Part shown: positions 45,532 through 54,294 of the stretch, one piece after another
Layout of the letters: every line of letters starts with the position of its first letter
Position numbering within the stretch: the stretch's first letter is position 1
Origin: Dyella telluris
Lineage (GTDB): Bacteria > Pseudomonadota > Gammaproteobacteria > Xanthomonadales > Rhodanobacteraceae
Length of the DNA stretch: 64,000 nt
NCBI RefSeq assembly: GCF_014297575.1
Contig: NZ_CP060412.1
Span: forward strand, 682,001 to 746,000
Reading direction: 5' to 3'
Program-made: the position numbers and the translations under genes
Notes under the pieces: model-generated
Told to the model about the DNA's origin: nothing
The model's database searches: none
The model's input: only the letters and a program-made list of their open reading frames with translations

Positions 45532-48432
45532 TCAGAACTGCTGGTTGTACTGCAGGTAGATGTAGCGGCCCAGGTCCAGCGTCGGATCGACCGAGCCCGA
45601 CGAGTTGTAGCCCAGCACGTAGGCGTTGACGGTGTTCGGCGGGTGCTTGTCAAAGATGTCACGCATGCCGAACGAGATCGTGCCCTTCCACGGCAGGGTG
45701 TAACGGACCTGCGCGTCGTTGAACACCGAGGCGCCCATGCGATTGGCGCCCGTGCCGTAGCCCCAGTTCACGCTGGTGTAGTTGGGCATGTTGCAGTGGA
45801 CGGTGTCGCTGAAGCACTGGTCCAGGAACGCGCCGTAGTAGCGGATGCCCCAGGTGGCGCCCCAGTTGCCCAGGTTCCAGTCCAGACCCAGGTTGGCGCG
45901 CCAGTGGTTGTAGCCGTACTGGCCGGCGTAGTTCACGACCGGCGCACCGACGGCACTCATCTGATTCCAGTCGTCGAGGTAGTTCGCGTTCAGGTTGATC
46001 ACGAACTTGCCGAACGAGAACGTGGGCAGTCGATAGTTGACGCCCAGGTTGTAGCCGGTGGTCTCGATCCAGCCCAGGTTGGCGTTGCCGCGGTTGAGGT
46101 TGATCACCTGGCCGTTGGCGTCACGCGAGAACGCCGAGCAGAACTCCTGCACCGAGTACTGGTAGCACTGGTCCAGCACGTAGTTGGCGTCAATCGGCGT
46201 GATGACATTGGTTATCTTGATGTCGTAGTAGTCCAGCGTCATGTCCAGACCGTCCACATAGTGCGGGCTGTACACGAGGCCGAGCGTGCGGGTGGTGCTG
46301 TGTTCCGGCTGCAGGTACTGGTTGCCTGCGCCGGCGACGAACGGCGTGGTGCCCTGCTGGTTCGGACCCTTGACCGCATTGCCAGCGGTATCGAGCTGGT
46401 GGAAGTCGGTCGGCGACAGGCCGGCGGCCGCGCAGTTCTTGGCCACCGTCGGGTTGCTGGTGCTGCCGTAGGTGACATCGCAGGGGTCAGTGTACTGATC
46501 GAACGTCTGCGAGCCGCCACCGAACAGGTCGCCCAGCGTCGGTGCACGGAAGCCCTTGGCGAACGTACCGCGCACCATCAGGTCGTCGAACGGCGACCAG
46601 GTGAAGCTGTACTTGTTGTTGGTGGTGCTGCCGAAGTTGCTGTAGTGCGAGTAGCGGGTGGCGATGTCCACGGCCAGCGACTTGGCGCCCGGCAGATCCT
46701 TCAACAGCGGCGCACTGAGCTCGAGGTAGGCTTCGTTGGTGTTGTACGAACCCGAGGTCGGACCCGCGGCCAGGTCGGTGGTGTAACCGGACTCGGCCAG
46801 TTCATCGGGCTGGTCATAACCGCTGACGCCGCGATGTTCAATGCCGGCTGCAAAGGAGAAGGTGCCGGCCGGCAGCTCGAACAGACCGCCCGTGATGTTG
46901 GCGGTGAAGTCCTTGTTGATGCTCTGATCGGTGGCGTGCTCGCGCGCCATGATGTAGTTCAGCGCTTCCTTGGTCGACGCGCTCGGGCCGCCGAGGATGT
47001 TGAACGGCGTGCACTGGTTCAGCGCAATCGGGTTGGCCGCCGTACCGCACTGCACGACGCCACTGGCGTTGAGGAACGACGGACCCAGCGCCTGCTGCAG
47101 GTTGAGCAGGTTGATGTTGCCCGTGCCCGTGGTGTCGACGTCGTACTTGTTGTAGCCAAAGCCCGCATCCCAGTTCCACGGGTGATCGAGGAACTCGAAA
47201 TTGCCTTCAAAGCCTGCATCGAAGTGCAGCGACTTGGCGCTCTCGCTGGTGACGCGCGGCAGCTCGACGATGCGGCGGGCGAACGACAGGTCATTGCCCG
47301 GCAGCGGGTTGTAGTAGCTCTCGCCACTCAGGTACACCGGGAAATTCGGCTGACTGGTGCTGGTGAGCGGGTAACCGGCCACCTGCGTGGACGAGTTGCG
47401 CTCGGCATACATGCCGGTGGCCTTGAACGTCACGTTGTCCGAAAGGTTGTAGCTGCCTTCGGTGAAGATGGACTTCAGCTCGCTCGGCAGCTGCTCCATC
47501 ATCTGGTTGGTGGCGTTGAAGTAATCGTTGTCCTGCACGCCGAGGTGATAGTTGTTGATATCACGCGAATCGGCACCCACGCCGATGTTGTTCGGGTCAC
47601 CCGTGTGGTTCAGCACATAGGTTTGCTTGCTGTTGGCGGGGTTGGTGAAGCGACCCCACGGACCCGTACCGCTGTAACCGGCGGTGTTGTCGAAATCACC
47701 GTAGGTGTACTTGGTGAAGTCACGATCCTTCGCCCACACCGTGCTGGTCTTGTTGTAGGTCGCGGCAAACACCAGCGAGGCCTTGTCCGTGGTGGTGCCC
47801 ACCGTGAACGAGTAAGCCTGCTGCGTGCCGTCGTTGTGGCCGCCTTCGTTCTGGCCGACGTAGCCACTCACGGCAGCGCCGTTGAAGCGATCCTTGAGGA
47901 TGATGTTGACCACGCCGGCGACAGCGTCGGAGCCGTAGATCGATGACGCGCCGTCCTTGAGGATTTCGATGCGCTCGATCAGTGCCACCGGGATGGTGGA
48001 CACGTCGGTGTAGCCGTTGAGGCTGGTCATCCAGCGCTTGCCGTTCACCAGTACCAGCGTGCGGTTTTCGCCGAGGTTGTAGAGGTTGACGTACTGGCCG
48101 CCTTCCTCGGTGTTGCTGGTCAGCACGGCGGCCTTGGAAAAGGTCGGCTGGCCGGTGATGGTGAGGTTCTGCAGGATGTCGCCGACGCTGGTCAGGCCGG
48201 TCTTCTGGATATCGGCCTGCGTCATCGTGATGACGGGCTGGGCGGTCTCCACGTCCACGCTGCGGATGCGCGAACCGGTAACGGTGATGGTTTCGAGCTT
48301 CTTGGCCGAATCCGGGCTGGCCGGGGCGGTACCGGCATCCTGCGCGAACACGGCACCCGCGACGGCGAATGCGCCCATCGCAAGACCCATACGAACGGCC
48401 ACAGACAGCTTGCTGTTTTGATAGTGCTTCAC
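45532..48432 (-). CDS. TonB-dependent receptor (large, no STN domain)
   Basis: Outer-membrane active transporter of 966 residues. It starts with GTG at 48432 behind a GGGGAG site; the signal peptide ends near AVAGAVFA-QDAG. A TonB box-like stretch LETITVTGSRIRS precedes the plug (GDILQNLTITGQ..., NGKRWMTSLNGYTDVSTIPVALIERIEILKDGASSIYGSDAVAGVVNIILK), then a barrel ending YIYLQYNQQF. Long Asn/Gly-rich extracellular loops and two Cys pairs suggest a peptide or carbohydrate ligand instead of a siderophore, as in many Xanthomonadales receptors. Neither sigma/anti-sigma genes nor an enzyme partner adjoin it. Confidence 0.95.
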   Translation of the reverse strand: MKHYQNSKLSVAVRMGLAMGAFAVAGAVFAQDAGTAPASPDSAKKLETITVTGSRIRSVDVETAQPVITMTQADIQKTGLTSVGDILQNLTITGQPTFSKAAVLTSNTEEGGQYVNLYNLGENRTLVLVNGKRWMTSLNGYTDVSTIPVALIERIEILKDGASSIYGSDAVAGVVNIILKDRFNGAAVSGYVGQNEGGHNDGTQQAYSFTVGTTTDKASLVFAATYNKTSTVWAKDRDFTKYTYGDFDNTAGYSGTGPWGRFTNPANSKQTYVLNHTGDPNNIGVGADSRDINNYHLGVQDNDYFNATNQMMEQLPSELKSIFTEGSYNLSDNVTFKATGMYAERNSSTQVAGYPLTSTSQPNFPVYLSGESYYNPLPGNDLSFARRIVELPRVTSESAKSLHFDAGFEGNFEFLDHPWNWDAGFGYNKYDVDTTGTGNINLLNLQQALGPSFLNASGVVQCGTAANPIALNQCTPFNILGGPSASTKEALNYIMAREHATDQSINKDFTANITGGLFELPAGTFSFAAGIEHRGVSGYDQPDELAESGYTTDLAAGPTSGSYNTNEAYLELSAPLLKDLPGAKSLAVDIATRYSHYSNFGSTTNNKYSFTWSPFDDLMVRGTFAKGFRAPTLGDLFGGGSQTFDQYTDPCDVTYGSTSNPTVAKNCAAAGLSPTDFHQLDTAGNAVKGPNQQGTTPFVAGAGNQYLQPEHSTTRTLGLVYSPHYVDGLDMTLDYYDIKITNVITPIDANYVLDQCYQYSVQEFCSAFSRDANGQVINLNRGNANLGWIETTGYNLGVNYRLPTFSFGKFVINLNANYLDDWNQMSAVGAPVVNYAGQYGYNHWRANLGLDWNLGNWGATWGIRYYGAFLDQCFSDTVHCNMPNYTSVNWGYGTGANRMGASVFNDAQVRYTLPWKGTISFGMRDIFDKHPPNTVNAYVLGYNSSGSVDPTLDLGRYIYLQYNQQF

Positions 48433-48978
48433 GTTTCTAGCTCCCCTAAACGACGTGATCGACTGACGATGTGATAGCCAGGCGTCGCCCTGGCTTTTTT
48501 TGGGCGCACAAGTCCCCGCGGGGCTGTCCTCATGACAGTCCCGTGCTCCCTTGAAACAAGCAGGAAATTGCGGATCCCCCCTGCCGCCCTTCACCGAACG
48601 TATCTGTCGCCATCACGAAAAGTCAACGATTTTTGTAAGCGAGGCGTAAGGTTCATTGGAAACAAATGCTTACGACATAGCTGCCCTGTCATGGAAATAG
48701 CTTTCGAACGTTCGCTTTTTGCAAGCTTCGCGAATGACACGAGCAAGCTTCACGCAAGAACATGCGGATTGGACCGAAAAACGGGCTTCCTCCGGCCCGT
48801 CGTCGCGAGCTCCGGGTGCAATGGCGATGGGGGCGAGGTGTTGCCGGGTGGTCCGAGGCAAAGAACGGGATGACGTTGCTGTCGCAAGGACTGTCGACGG
48901 CACCTCAGGAGGGAGCGGTCTGCGCTGAGGCGTTGCGCCTTCTGATGGTGGCCATGCCTCGTCGGAACTGCCCTCTCT
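48433..48978. other. leader and upstream region of the TonB receptor gene
   Basis: About 545 bp. It contains the plus-strand terminator-like hairpin at 48476-48501 and an imperfect GGGCTGTC / GACAGTCCC hairpin near 48530. There is a comparatively AT-rich stretch at 48600-48730 that is the likely promoter zone. No gene is supported. Confidence 0.5.
48476..48501 (+). terminator. plus-strand intrinsic terminator in the TonB receptor leader
   Basis: Stem AGCCAGG / CCTGGCT with a 6-nt loop and seven consecutive T residues (48495-48501). It is oriented opposite to the receptor gene. Plus-strand transcripts arriving here would be antisense to that gene. Confidence 0.7.
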
Positions 48979-49606
48979 CCGGATTCTCGCTGCGCTTCAT
49001 CCGGGCTACGTCCCTGTAGCCCGGATGGAGCCGAAGGCGGGAATCCGGGAATTCACCGCGCCATGGGGAAAGGTCTTCGCGAGCTCCCCCGGATTCTCGC
49101 TGCGCTTCATCCGGGCTACGTCGCGGCTACGTCCCCGTAGCCCGGATGGAGCCGAAGGCGAGAATCCGGGAATTCACCGCGCCATGGGGAAAGGTCTTCG
49201 CGAGTTCCCCCGGATTCTCGCTGCGCTTCATCCGGGCTACGTCGCGGCTACGTCCCTGTAGCCCGGATGGAGCCGAAGGCGGGAATCCGGGAATTCACCG
49301 CGCCATGGGGAAAGGTCTTCGCGAGTTCCCCCCGGATTCTCGCTGCGCTTCATCCGGGCTACCGCCTGGCGTCGTAGCCCGGATGGAGCCGAAGGCGGAA
49401 TCCGGGAATACACGGCGCCATGGGGAAAGGTCTTCGCGAGTTGCCCCGGATTCTCGCTGCGCTTCATCCGGGCTACCGCCTGGCGTCGTAGCCCGGATGG
49501 AGCCGAAGGCGGGAATCCGGGAATTCACGGCGCCGGCTGTGAAAGGTCTTCGCGAACTTCCCCCGGATTCTCGCTGCGCTTCATCCGGGCTGCTGATCCG
49601 GGCTAC
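48979..49606. repeat. second tandem REP array (114-121 bp periods)
   Basis: GTAG-headed REPs start at 49016, 49137, 49258, 49374 and 49488 (periods 121, 121, 116, 114), each preceded by an inverted mate (ending GGGCTAC). The direct member reads GTAGCCCGGATGGAGCCGAA..., and the filler between units carries a shared block (CGCGCCATGGGGAAAGGTCT). Only the REP core is shared with the 147-bp array at 1191; filler and direct-arm variants differ, so the two arrays expanded independently. Confidence 0.93.
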
Positions 49607-49624
49607 CGCGCGTGGTGACGTCCG

Positions 49625-50023
49625 TTATCGATCCGGCGCGTTCGCGTCTTCGTCCTTGGCCTCTGCCCGGGCACCAAACAGGGCGTAGGTTGCCAGGGAC
49701 ATGGCCGCCAGTGACGCCCAGTAACTCAACACGGCGAACTGCCGCCACACCGCCAGCGATACGGGGACATAACAAGCCGCCAGCGCCACCAGCGTGAGGT
49801 AGCCCAGCCTGGGCCGCACGCTCAGCAGAAACACCGTCATGATGGCCAGCACGCCGCAGCCTATCCATGCCGCAAGCGCAAGCGTGTCGCTGTGGCGCAT
49901 GGCTTCAATGCCGGGGGCATCGGGAAAGATATGCCACGCGAGATCCAGCGCCACGCCGAAGAGCAGGATCGCCATGTATCCCACAATGCATTGCACAACT
50001 CGCCTGGCCTGTGCCGTTTCCAT
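49625..50023 (-). CDS. small four-helix membrane protein of unknown function
   Basis: A 132-residue inner-membrane protein with four hydrophobic segments (VGYMAILLFGVALDLAWHI; LALAAWIGCGVLAIMTVFLL; LGYLTLVALAACYVPVSLAV; LSYWASLAAMSLATYALFG) and a charged C-terminal tail. The start at 50023 (METAQARRVVQ) has a long G-rich ribosome site; an ATG 21 bp upstream is weaker. Family not recognised. Confidence 0.75.
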   Translation of the reverse strand: METAQARRVVQCIVGYMAILLFGVALDLAWHIFPDAPGIEAMRHSDTLALAAWIGCGVLAIMTVFLLSVRPRLGYLTLVALAACYVPVSLAVWRQFAVLSYWASLAAMSLATYALFGARAEAKDEDANAPDR

Positions 50024-50364
50024 GCCTGCCCCCTTTTCCTGCATCCCATGCAGCTTCCATGGCGGGCGGCGGGGCCACCCGGACGCGAACGGTCAAAGCC
50101 TGCCCAGAGGCGGCCTCCGGAACAAGTACCGGCGCACCCGCACTGGTGCGCCACGGCACGCGCATCATTCGCGCAACGGCGCGCAAGCACCAGTCCTTTC
50201 AATGGCATAGCCTGCATCACCCAGGTAACCCATGCGCCAGACCTCGACCGATTGGCCTAGGGGCCGCGACGGCTGTCACAAATTCCTATCCCTCTCGTGT
50301 ACACAAACGTCACGACTCCGTGGACAATGTGCCCGCCCATCAGTCCGGAGGGGGAGCCGGAACC
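50024..50364. other. intergenic region
   Basis: About 340 bp between two divergent small genes. It presumably holds both promoters, but I see no distinct operator, repeat or RNA. Confidence 0.5.
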
Positions 50365-50814
50365 ATGACTCATAGCGATGCCGCGGCACGTCCCGTGGCG
50401 CAACTGCTTGTTGTCACGCGCAGCCTAGTGGAGCTGACGGATCGCGCTGTCTCCGACAGCGAGCTCTCGCATGCGGCGGCTGACGTGCTGATGTTCGCGG
50501 CGCGACAGGCCGCACGGCTGGTGGAAGACGTGGTGAGCCTGCGCTCACGCGATCCGGACATCGCCAGCATGTTCATACAGTGCTCGAGCAGCAGTGATCT
50601 TGATCGCGCGTACAGCGACCTGGAGTGCCTGGCGGAAGCCGCCGGCATGATCCGGGCGCACGGCATCGGCTCGCAGTACCGCGCACACCTGGCTTATCTG
50701 ATGCGCTATGCGGCGGAATCGGCCAGCAATGCACTCGAACGCGCCGAGCGTTCCATGAACCTCGCCGACCTCACCACGCTTACGCAGACGTGGGTGATGG
50801 ACGCGCACAACTGA
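50365..50814 (+). CDS. small helical protein of unknown function
   Basis: A 149-residue, mostly alpha-helical, soluble protein (AQLLVVTRSLVELTDRAVSDSELSHAAADVLMFAARQAARLVEDVVSLRS...YSDLECLAEAAGMIRA...AESASNALERAERSMNLADL). A strong GGAGGGGGAG site lies 7 bp before the start. No signal peptide, no membrane segment and no domain recognised. Confidence 0.75.
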   Translation: MTHSDAAARPVAQLLVVTRSLVELTDRAVSDSELSHAAADVLMFAARQAARLVEDVVSLRSRDPDIASMFIQCSSSSDLDRAYSDLECLAEAAGMIRAHGIGSQYRAHLAYLMRYAAESASNALERAERSMNLADLTTLTQTWVMDAHN

Positions 50815-50925
50815 GGCTGTCCAGGGCGCGGCGCCGTCGCCACGTCCTGCATCGCAGCCCCAACACTCCGATGCGCTGAATCGCGGCCGTTCCCGCATAA
50901 CGGGCCGCGAGACATCCGGCAATGC

Positions 50926-51678
50926 TCAGTGTTTGCCCGCGTCCGCGTCCGGCACCTGCTGCAACGCGCCCACCTGTACGTGGCCGGCCCAGCCATCGAA
51001 TACGTTCACGGCAGCGGCGTCCACCATTTTGGCGACGACCTGCACCGGCGGACAGCCGATGGGATCGGCCACGGGGCGCGACGGATCGGTCATGCCTGCC
51101 ATGCAGAACTTCGCGCCGCGGTTGGCCAGGCGACTCAGATTGGCCATGCCTTCGGCATAACGCTGCTCTGCGCGCGGCGCGGCGGTGGCATCGCCATAAG
51201 TGGAGCGCATGGTGGCGAACAGTTGCTCAGCGGCGTGCCGATCAGCCTCGCTGGCGTTCTTCAGGGCCGTGTCGTACGCCGGCCGGAACGACGAGTTGGC
51301 ACGCTCCGATGCCAGCGCAAACCATGCCAGCGCCAGCGGAACGTTCACCGGCTGGTGGTCGCCATGGAGGGCCATCACGCCCAGCACGTACTGCGCCGGC
51401 TTGCTTGCCCAGCTGGCGGCTTCCTTGAAGAAGTGCTGCGCGGATTCGACATGGCCCTGGCCGTAGGTCTGCGTGCCAAGGCAGTAGAAGTAATCGCCGG
51501 GCAGGAATTTCTCTTCACCGCTGACGCAACGCGTGTTGGCCAGGTCCGCATCGGTAGGCACGCTGTCGGTGCCTGGCGTGGCGGCAGCCGTTTGCGCATG
51601 CGCATGAGGTGCAGCCCATGCAAGGCACAGGGCCATCGCCACCATGCACGCCCTGCCCTTCCATCCCTGACTTGCCAT
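50926..51678 (-). CDS. secreted Sel1-repeat-like protein
   Basis: A 250-residue exported protein. The start at 51678 gives a signal peptide (RACMVAMALCLAWAAPHAHA). Residues about 70-150 resemble Sel1-like/TPR repeats (HVESAQHFFKEAASWASKPAQYVLGVMALHGDHQPVNVPLALAWFALASERAN). Two Cys near the N-terminus of the mature form (TRCVSGEEKF, YFYCLGT) and two in the C-terminal part (KFCMAG, GCPP) may form disulphides. A GGGAG site precedes the start. Role unknown. Confidence 0.82.
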   Translation of the reverse strand: MASQGWKGRACMVAMALCLAWAAPHAHAQTAAATPGTDSVPTDADLANTRCVSGEEKFLPGDYFYCLGTQTYGQGHVESAQHFFKEAASWASKPAQYVLGVMALHGDHQPVNVPLALAWFALASERANSSFRPAYDTALKNASEADRHAAEQLFATMRSTYGDATAAPRAEQRYAEGMANLSRLANRGAKFCMAGMTDPSRPVADPIGCPPVQVVAKMVDAAAVNVFDGWAGHVQVGALQQVPDADAGKH

Positions 51679-51921
51679 GTCTTGCTCCCGTGATTGAGCC
51701 GCGTTGCGGACGGCGCATCCTAACGCGGCAGGATGCAGGCGGGATGACGGCGGATAAATGGCATGTTCTTGCGCCTGCGCTGCAGGCGATGGTGCTTCGT
51801 CGCGTGATGCCGGATACGTGTTCCTAGGCACACACCCGGACACCATCGCGACGAAGCGCGCGGATTGTGTCCACAGCGGATGGACGCGTCCATGCGTCCA
51901 ATCGCAAATTCGCGAGATGCC

Positions 51922-53514
51922 TCAGGCGGCTTCCGCCCGTCGTGACGAAGCGCTCAGTGAAAGTGCCACCAGCACCACGGCCAGCACTGCATACGCCGCG
52001 GTGAACTGCCAGACCAGCTGGCGCGTCGCCTCGTCGAGCTTCCATGGCAGATAGATGCCGCCGCTGAGCTCCACCGAATGGATCACGCCGAACAGGCTCA
52101 GCGCCGCGCCGAGCAACAGGATCAATGCCGCACGCAGCGCGTTGCCGTCGATCATCGCCACCACGAAGCTGGCCCACACCATCGAGGTGATGATGAAACC
52201 GTTGCCCAGCGCATTGATGATGGCCAGCTCCGAGAAGCCGTGCGCACGATCGCCGAACAGGGCAACCACGTGGTCAGGCGACACATAGGTGGGATCGGTG
52301 AGCTTGATCGCCACCATGCGCGCAATGGCCGGAAAGAAGCTGAAGACCACCGCCGGCGCATAGCGCATCGGCGTTGCCTCGAACGCCTGCACGGTGATGC
52401 CGATGGCGACGAACACCAGGATGGGCGCCAGTACCGACAGCGGGATCAGTTCGACCAAGTTGGAGAGATAACCGAACACGCCGCCCAGGCCCACGAACAA
52501 GCCGGTGAGCAGGGTGTAGCCCGTGCCGGCACCCATCGCCTTGTACGAAGGCTGGCCGATATAGGGCGTGGTCTGCGCCACCCCGCCACAGAAGCCGGCC
52601 ACCAGCGTGGCCAGCGCCTCCACCAGCAGGATGTCGCGCGTGCGGTACTCGTCACCGGCGGCGCGCGCGCTTTCCGTCACGTTGATGCCGCCCACCACCA
52701 TCAGCAGGCCGAACGGCAGGATCAACGGCAGGTAGGGCACGGCAGCGCCCATGCCGCCCACCCACTCCAGCGTGGGCAGCGGCAAGGCAAAGCGCCACGT
52801 CCACGGCTTGGGCGGTTCATAGCCGGCGCCCAGCCAGCCCAGCGGACCAAGCACGTAATAGAGCACCGCGCCCACCACGAAGGCCACCAGCACACCGGGC
52901 AGGTTCCACGGCATGCGCGCACGCGCCACCAGTGCGTACAGCACCACGCCCAGCCCGGCGAAACCCACCAGCGGCTGCTTGAGTATTTCCACCAGCGGCA
53001 GGAAGCCCATCAGCACCAGCGCGATGCCGGCAATGGAACCGAGCAGGCCGGCGCGCGGCACGTGCCGCTGCACCATGCCGCCAAAGAACGACAACACGAA
53101 CTTCAGCACGCCCATGATCACCAGCGCCGCCATGCCCAGCCGCCAGGTGGCGAGGCCAGCGGCTTGCGGATCCAGCCCGGCCTGCTTGAACTGCAGGAAC
53201 GCCGGGCCCAGCACCAGGAAGGCCATGCCGATACTCGTGGGTGCATCCAGGCCCAGCGGCATCGCGGTAACGTCGGTGCGGCCCGTGCGGCGTGCCAGTC
53301 GCCGCGCCATCGCCGTATAGGCCAGGTTGCCCAGCAACACGCCAAAGGTGGTGCCGGGCACCATGCGCAGGAACACGATGTCCGCCGGGAAACCGAACAC
53401 GCCGATCAGCGCGGTGGCGAGAAAGGCCAGCACCGACAGGTTGTCGACCACCAGCCCAAGGAATCCGTTGAGGTCGCCGGGCGAAATCCAGCGTTCGCGT
53501 GCTGTCGTACTCAT
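51922..53514 (-). CDS. NCS2/AGZA-family permease
   Basis: Inner-membrane nucleobase/ascorbate-type transporter of 530 residues with about 12-14 hydrophobic segments. Conserved family parts include DVTAMPLGLDAPTSIGMAF, INVTESARAAGDEYRTRDILLVEALATLVAGFCGGVAQTTPYIGQPSYKAMGAGTGYT and LVELIPLSVLAPILVFVAIGITVQAF. The hydrophobic core is longer than the usual 430-residue AzgA proteins. It follows the lipoprotein gene by 1 bp, and a TonB receptor is divergent from this unit. Purine or related uptake is likely, but the exact substrate cannot be fixed. Confidence 0.85.
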   Translation of the reverse strand: MSTTARERWISPGDLNGFLGLVVDNLSVLAFLATALIGVFGFPADIVFLRMVPGTTFGVLLGNLAYTAMARRLARRTGRTDVTAMPLGLDAPTSIGMAFLVLGPAFLQFKQAGLDPQAAGLATWRLGMAALVIMGVLKFVLSFFGGMVQRHVPRAGLLGSIAGIALVLMGFLPLVEILKQPLVGFAGLGVVLYALVARARMPWNLPGVLVAFVVGAVLYYVLGPLGWLGAGYEPPKPWTWRFALPLPTLEWVGGMGAAVPYLPLILPFGLLMVVGGINVTESARAAGDEYRTRDILLVEALATLVAGFCGGVAQTTPYIGQPSYKAMGAGTGYTLLTGLFVGLGGVFGYLSNLVELIPLSVLAPILVFVAIGITVQAFEATPMRYAPAVVFSFFPAIARMVAIKLTDPTYVSPDHVVALFGDRAHGFSELAIINALGNGFIITSMVWASFVVAMIDGNALRAALILLLGAALSLFGVIHSVELSGGIYLPWKLDEATRQLVWQFTAAYAVLAVVLVALSLSASSRRAEAA

Positions 53515-53515
53515 C

Positions 53516-53965
53516 TCAGAAAGACACCTCGGCCGGCTGGGTAACGCGCAGCACGGACTGGTCGCCCGTGCGCTGCTTCCATGCGGCGCGGATGGCCTCC
53601 ACCTTGTCGCGGTTGGCCGGGCTGTCAGGGTAATCGATCACCAGCATCTTGGAGCGCAAACGCTCGGGCGTCGCCTGGCCCTTGCCCTGCCACTGGCCGT
53701 AGACGTCGAGCACGCTCAGTCCGTCGGGAAAGCGCGGCGTCACTTCGGCATCGAGGAACGCGCGCCAGCCCTGCTCGCTCACGCCATGGCTGGCGTCATC
53801 CACCAGGCCCAGCCCGAAGAACAGCCGCGTTTCCACCCACCCCTGCGTCTGCGCGGGGTGCGCCGCATCACCATGCAAGGTGGATCCGGTCGCCGGCGCG
53901 GTGGTCGCGCAGCCCGACAGCAAGGCCATCGACAACAGCGCGGATGGAAAAAGCAAATGACGCAT
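53516..53965 (-). CDS. DUF3574-family lipoprotein
   Basis: A 149-residue periplasmic lipoprotein with lipobox LLSGC (MRHLLFPSALLSMALLSGC), then a conserved domain (TRLFFGLGLVDDASHGVSEQGWRAFLDAEVTPRFPDGLSVLDVYGQWQ) typical of DUF3574. An AAGGA site precedes the start. It is first gene of a unit with the permease (1-bp spacing) and is divergent from a TonB receptor. Function unknown; an accessory role in uptake through the envelope is possible. Confidence 0.88.
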   Translation of the reverse strand: MRHLLFPSALLSMALLSGCATTAPATGSTLHGDAAHPAQTQGWVETRLFFGLGLVDDASHGVSEQGWRAFLDAEVTPRFPDGLSVLDVYGQWQGKGQATPERLRSKMLVIDYPDSPANRDKVEAIRAAWKQRTGDQSVLRVTQPAEVSF

Positions 53966-53996
53966 GGTTATGTCCTTATGTTTGTTTGGACATCCA

Positions 53997-54014
53997 TACG
54001 GATAAATATCCGTA
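53997..54014. promoter_or_regulatory. palindromic candidate operator
   Basis: TACGGATA-AA-TATCCGTA, perfect 8-bp arms, 32 bp upstream of the lipoprotein gene. No regulator gene adjoins, so the binding protein is unknown. Confidence 0.6.
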
Positions 54015-54160
54015 GAGATCCTTCGCAAAGTATTGACAACATATCTTGCGCAATGCAACAAATAACGAACGGTCACGTAGCGATACGGGCCCACTGCCAG
54101 ATTCACCGGGGACACAGGCCTGCCTGACATGAACGTCGACCAGCCACGACATCGTCCGTT

Positions 54161-54265
54161 GCCGCATGGCCATGCCATGCGGCGATGTTGCCCGGGCTGA
54201 CGTTCCGGCGCCCTGACCGGCGCCCCGCTTTCATACCAAACCGCCAGCACCCGCCCCGCGGGTGC
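54161..54265 (+). promoter_or_regulatory. two hairpins in the TonB receptor leader
   Basis: Stem GCCGCATGG / CCATGCGGC with a 5-nt loop (54161-54183) and stem GCACCCGC-CCC-GCGGGTGC (54247-54265). The second ends about 17 bp before the AAGGA ribosome site. A structured 5' leader is suggested, with no match to a known riboswitch class. Confidence 0.45.
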
Positions 54266-54294
54266 CATGGACTGCTGCGCTTCAAGGAAACCCC

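Larger units (their letters stand above)
53966..54294. other. divergent region between the permease unit and the TonB receptor
   Basis: About 330 bp. It holds a perfect palindrome (53997-54014), a TTGACA hexamer at about 54034, and two clear hairpins (54161-54183, 54247-54265) in the TonB receptor leader. No gene is visible. Confidence 0.55.

Noticed and set aside
45265..47946. 893-codon plus-strand open frame opposite the TonB receptor
   Set aside because: Antisense shadow of a recognised receptor gene; no ribosome site or family features.
49025..49688. Open frames across the second REP array
   Set aside because: Translation is again repeated REP sequence (SPDEAQRESG-type strings) without coding character.
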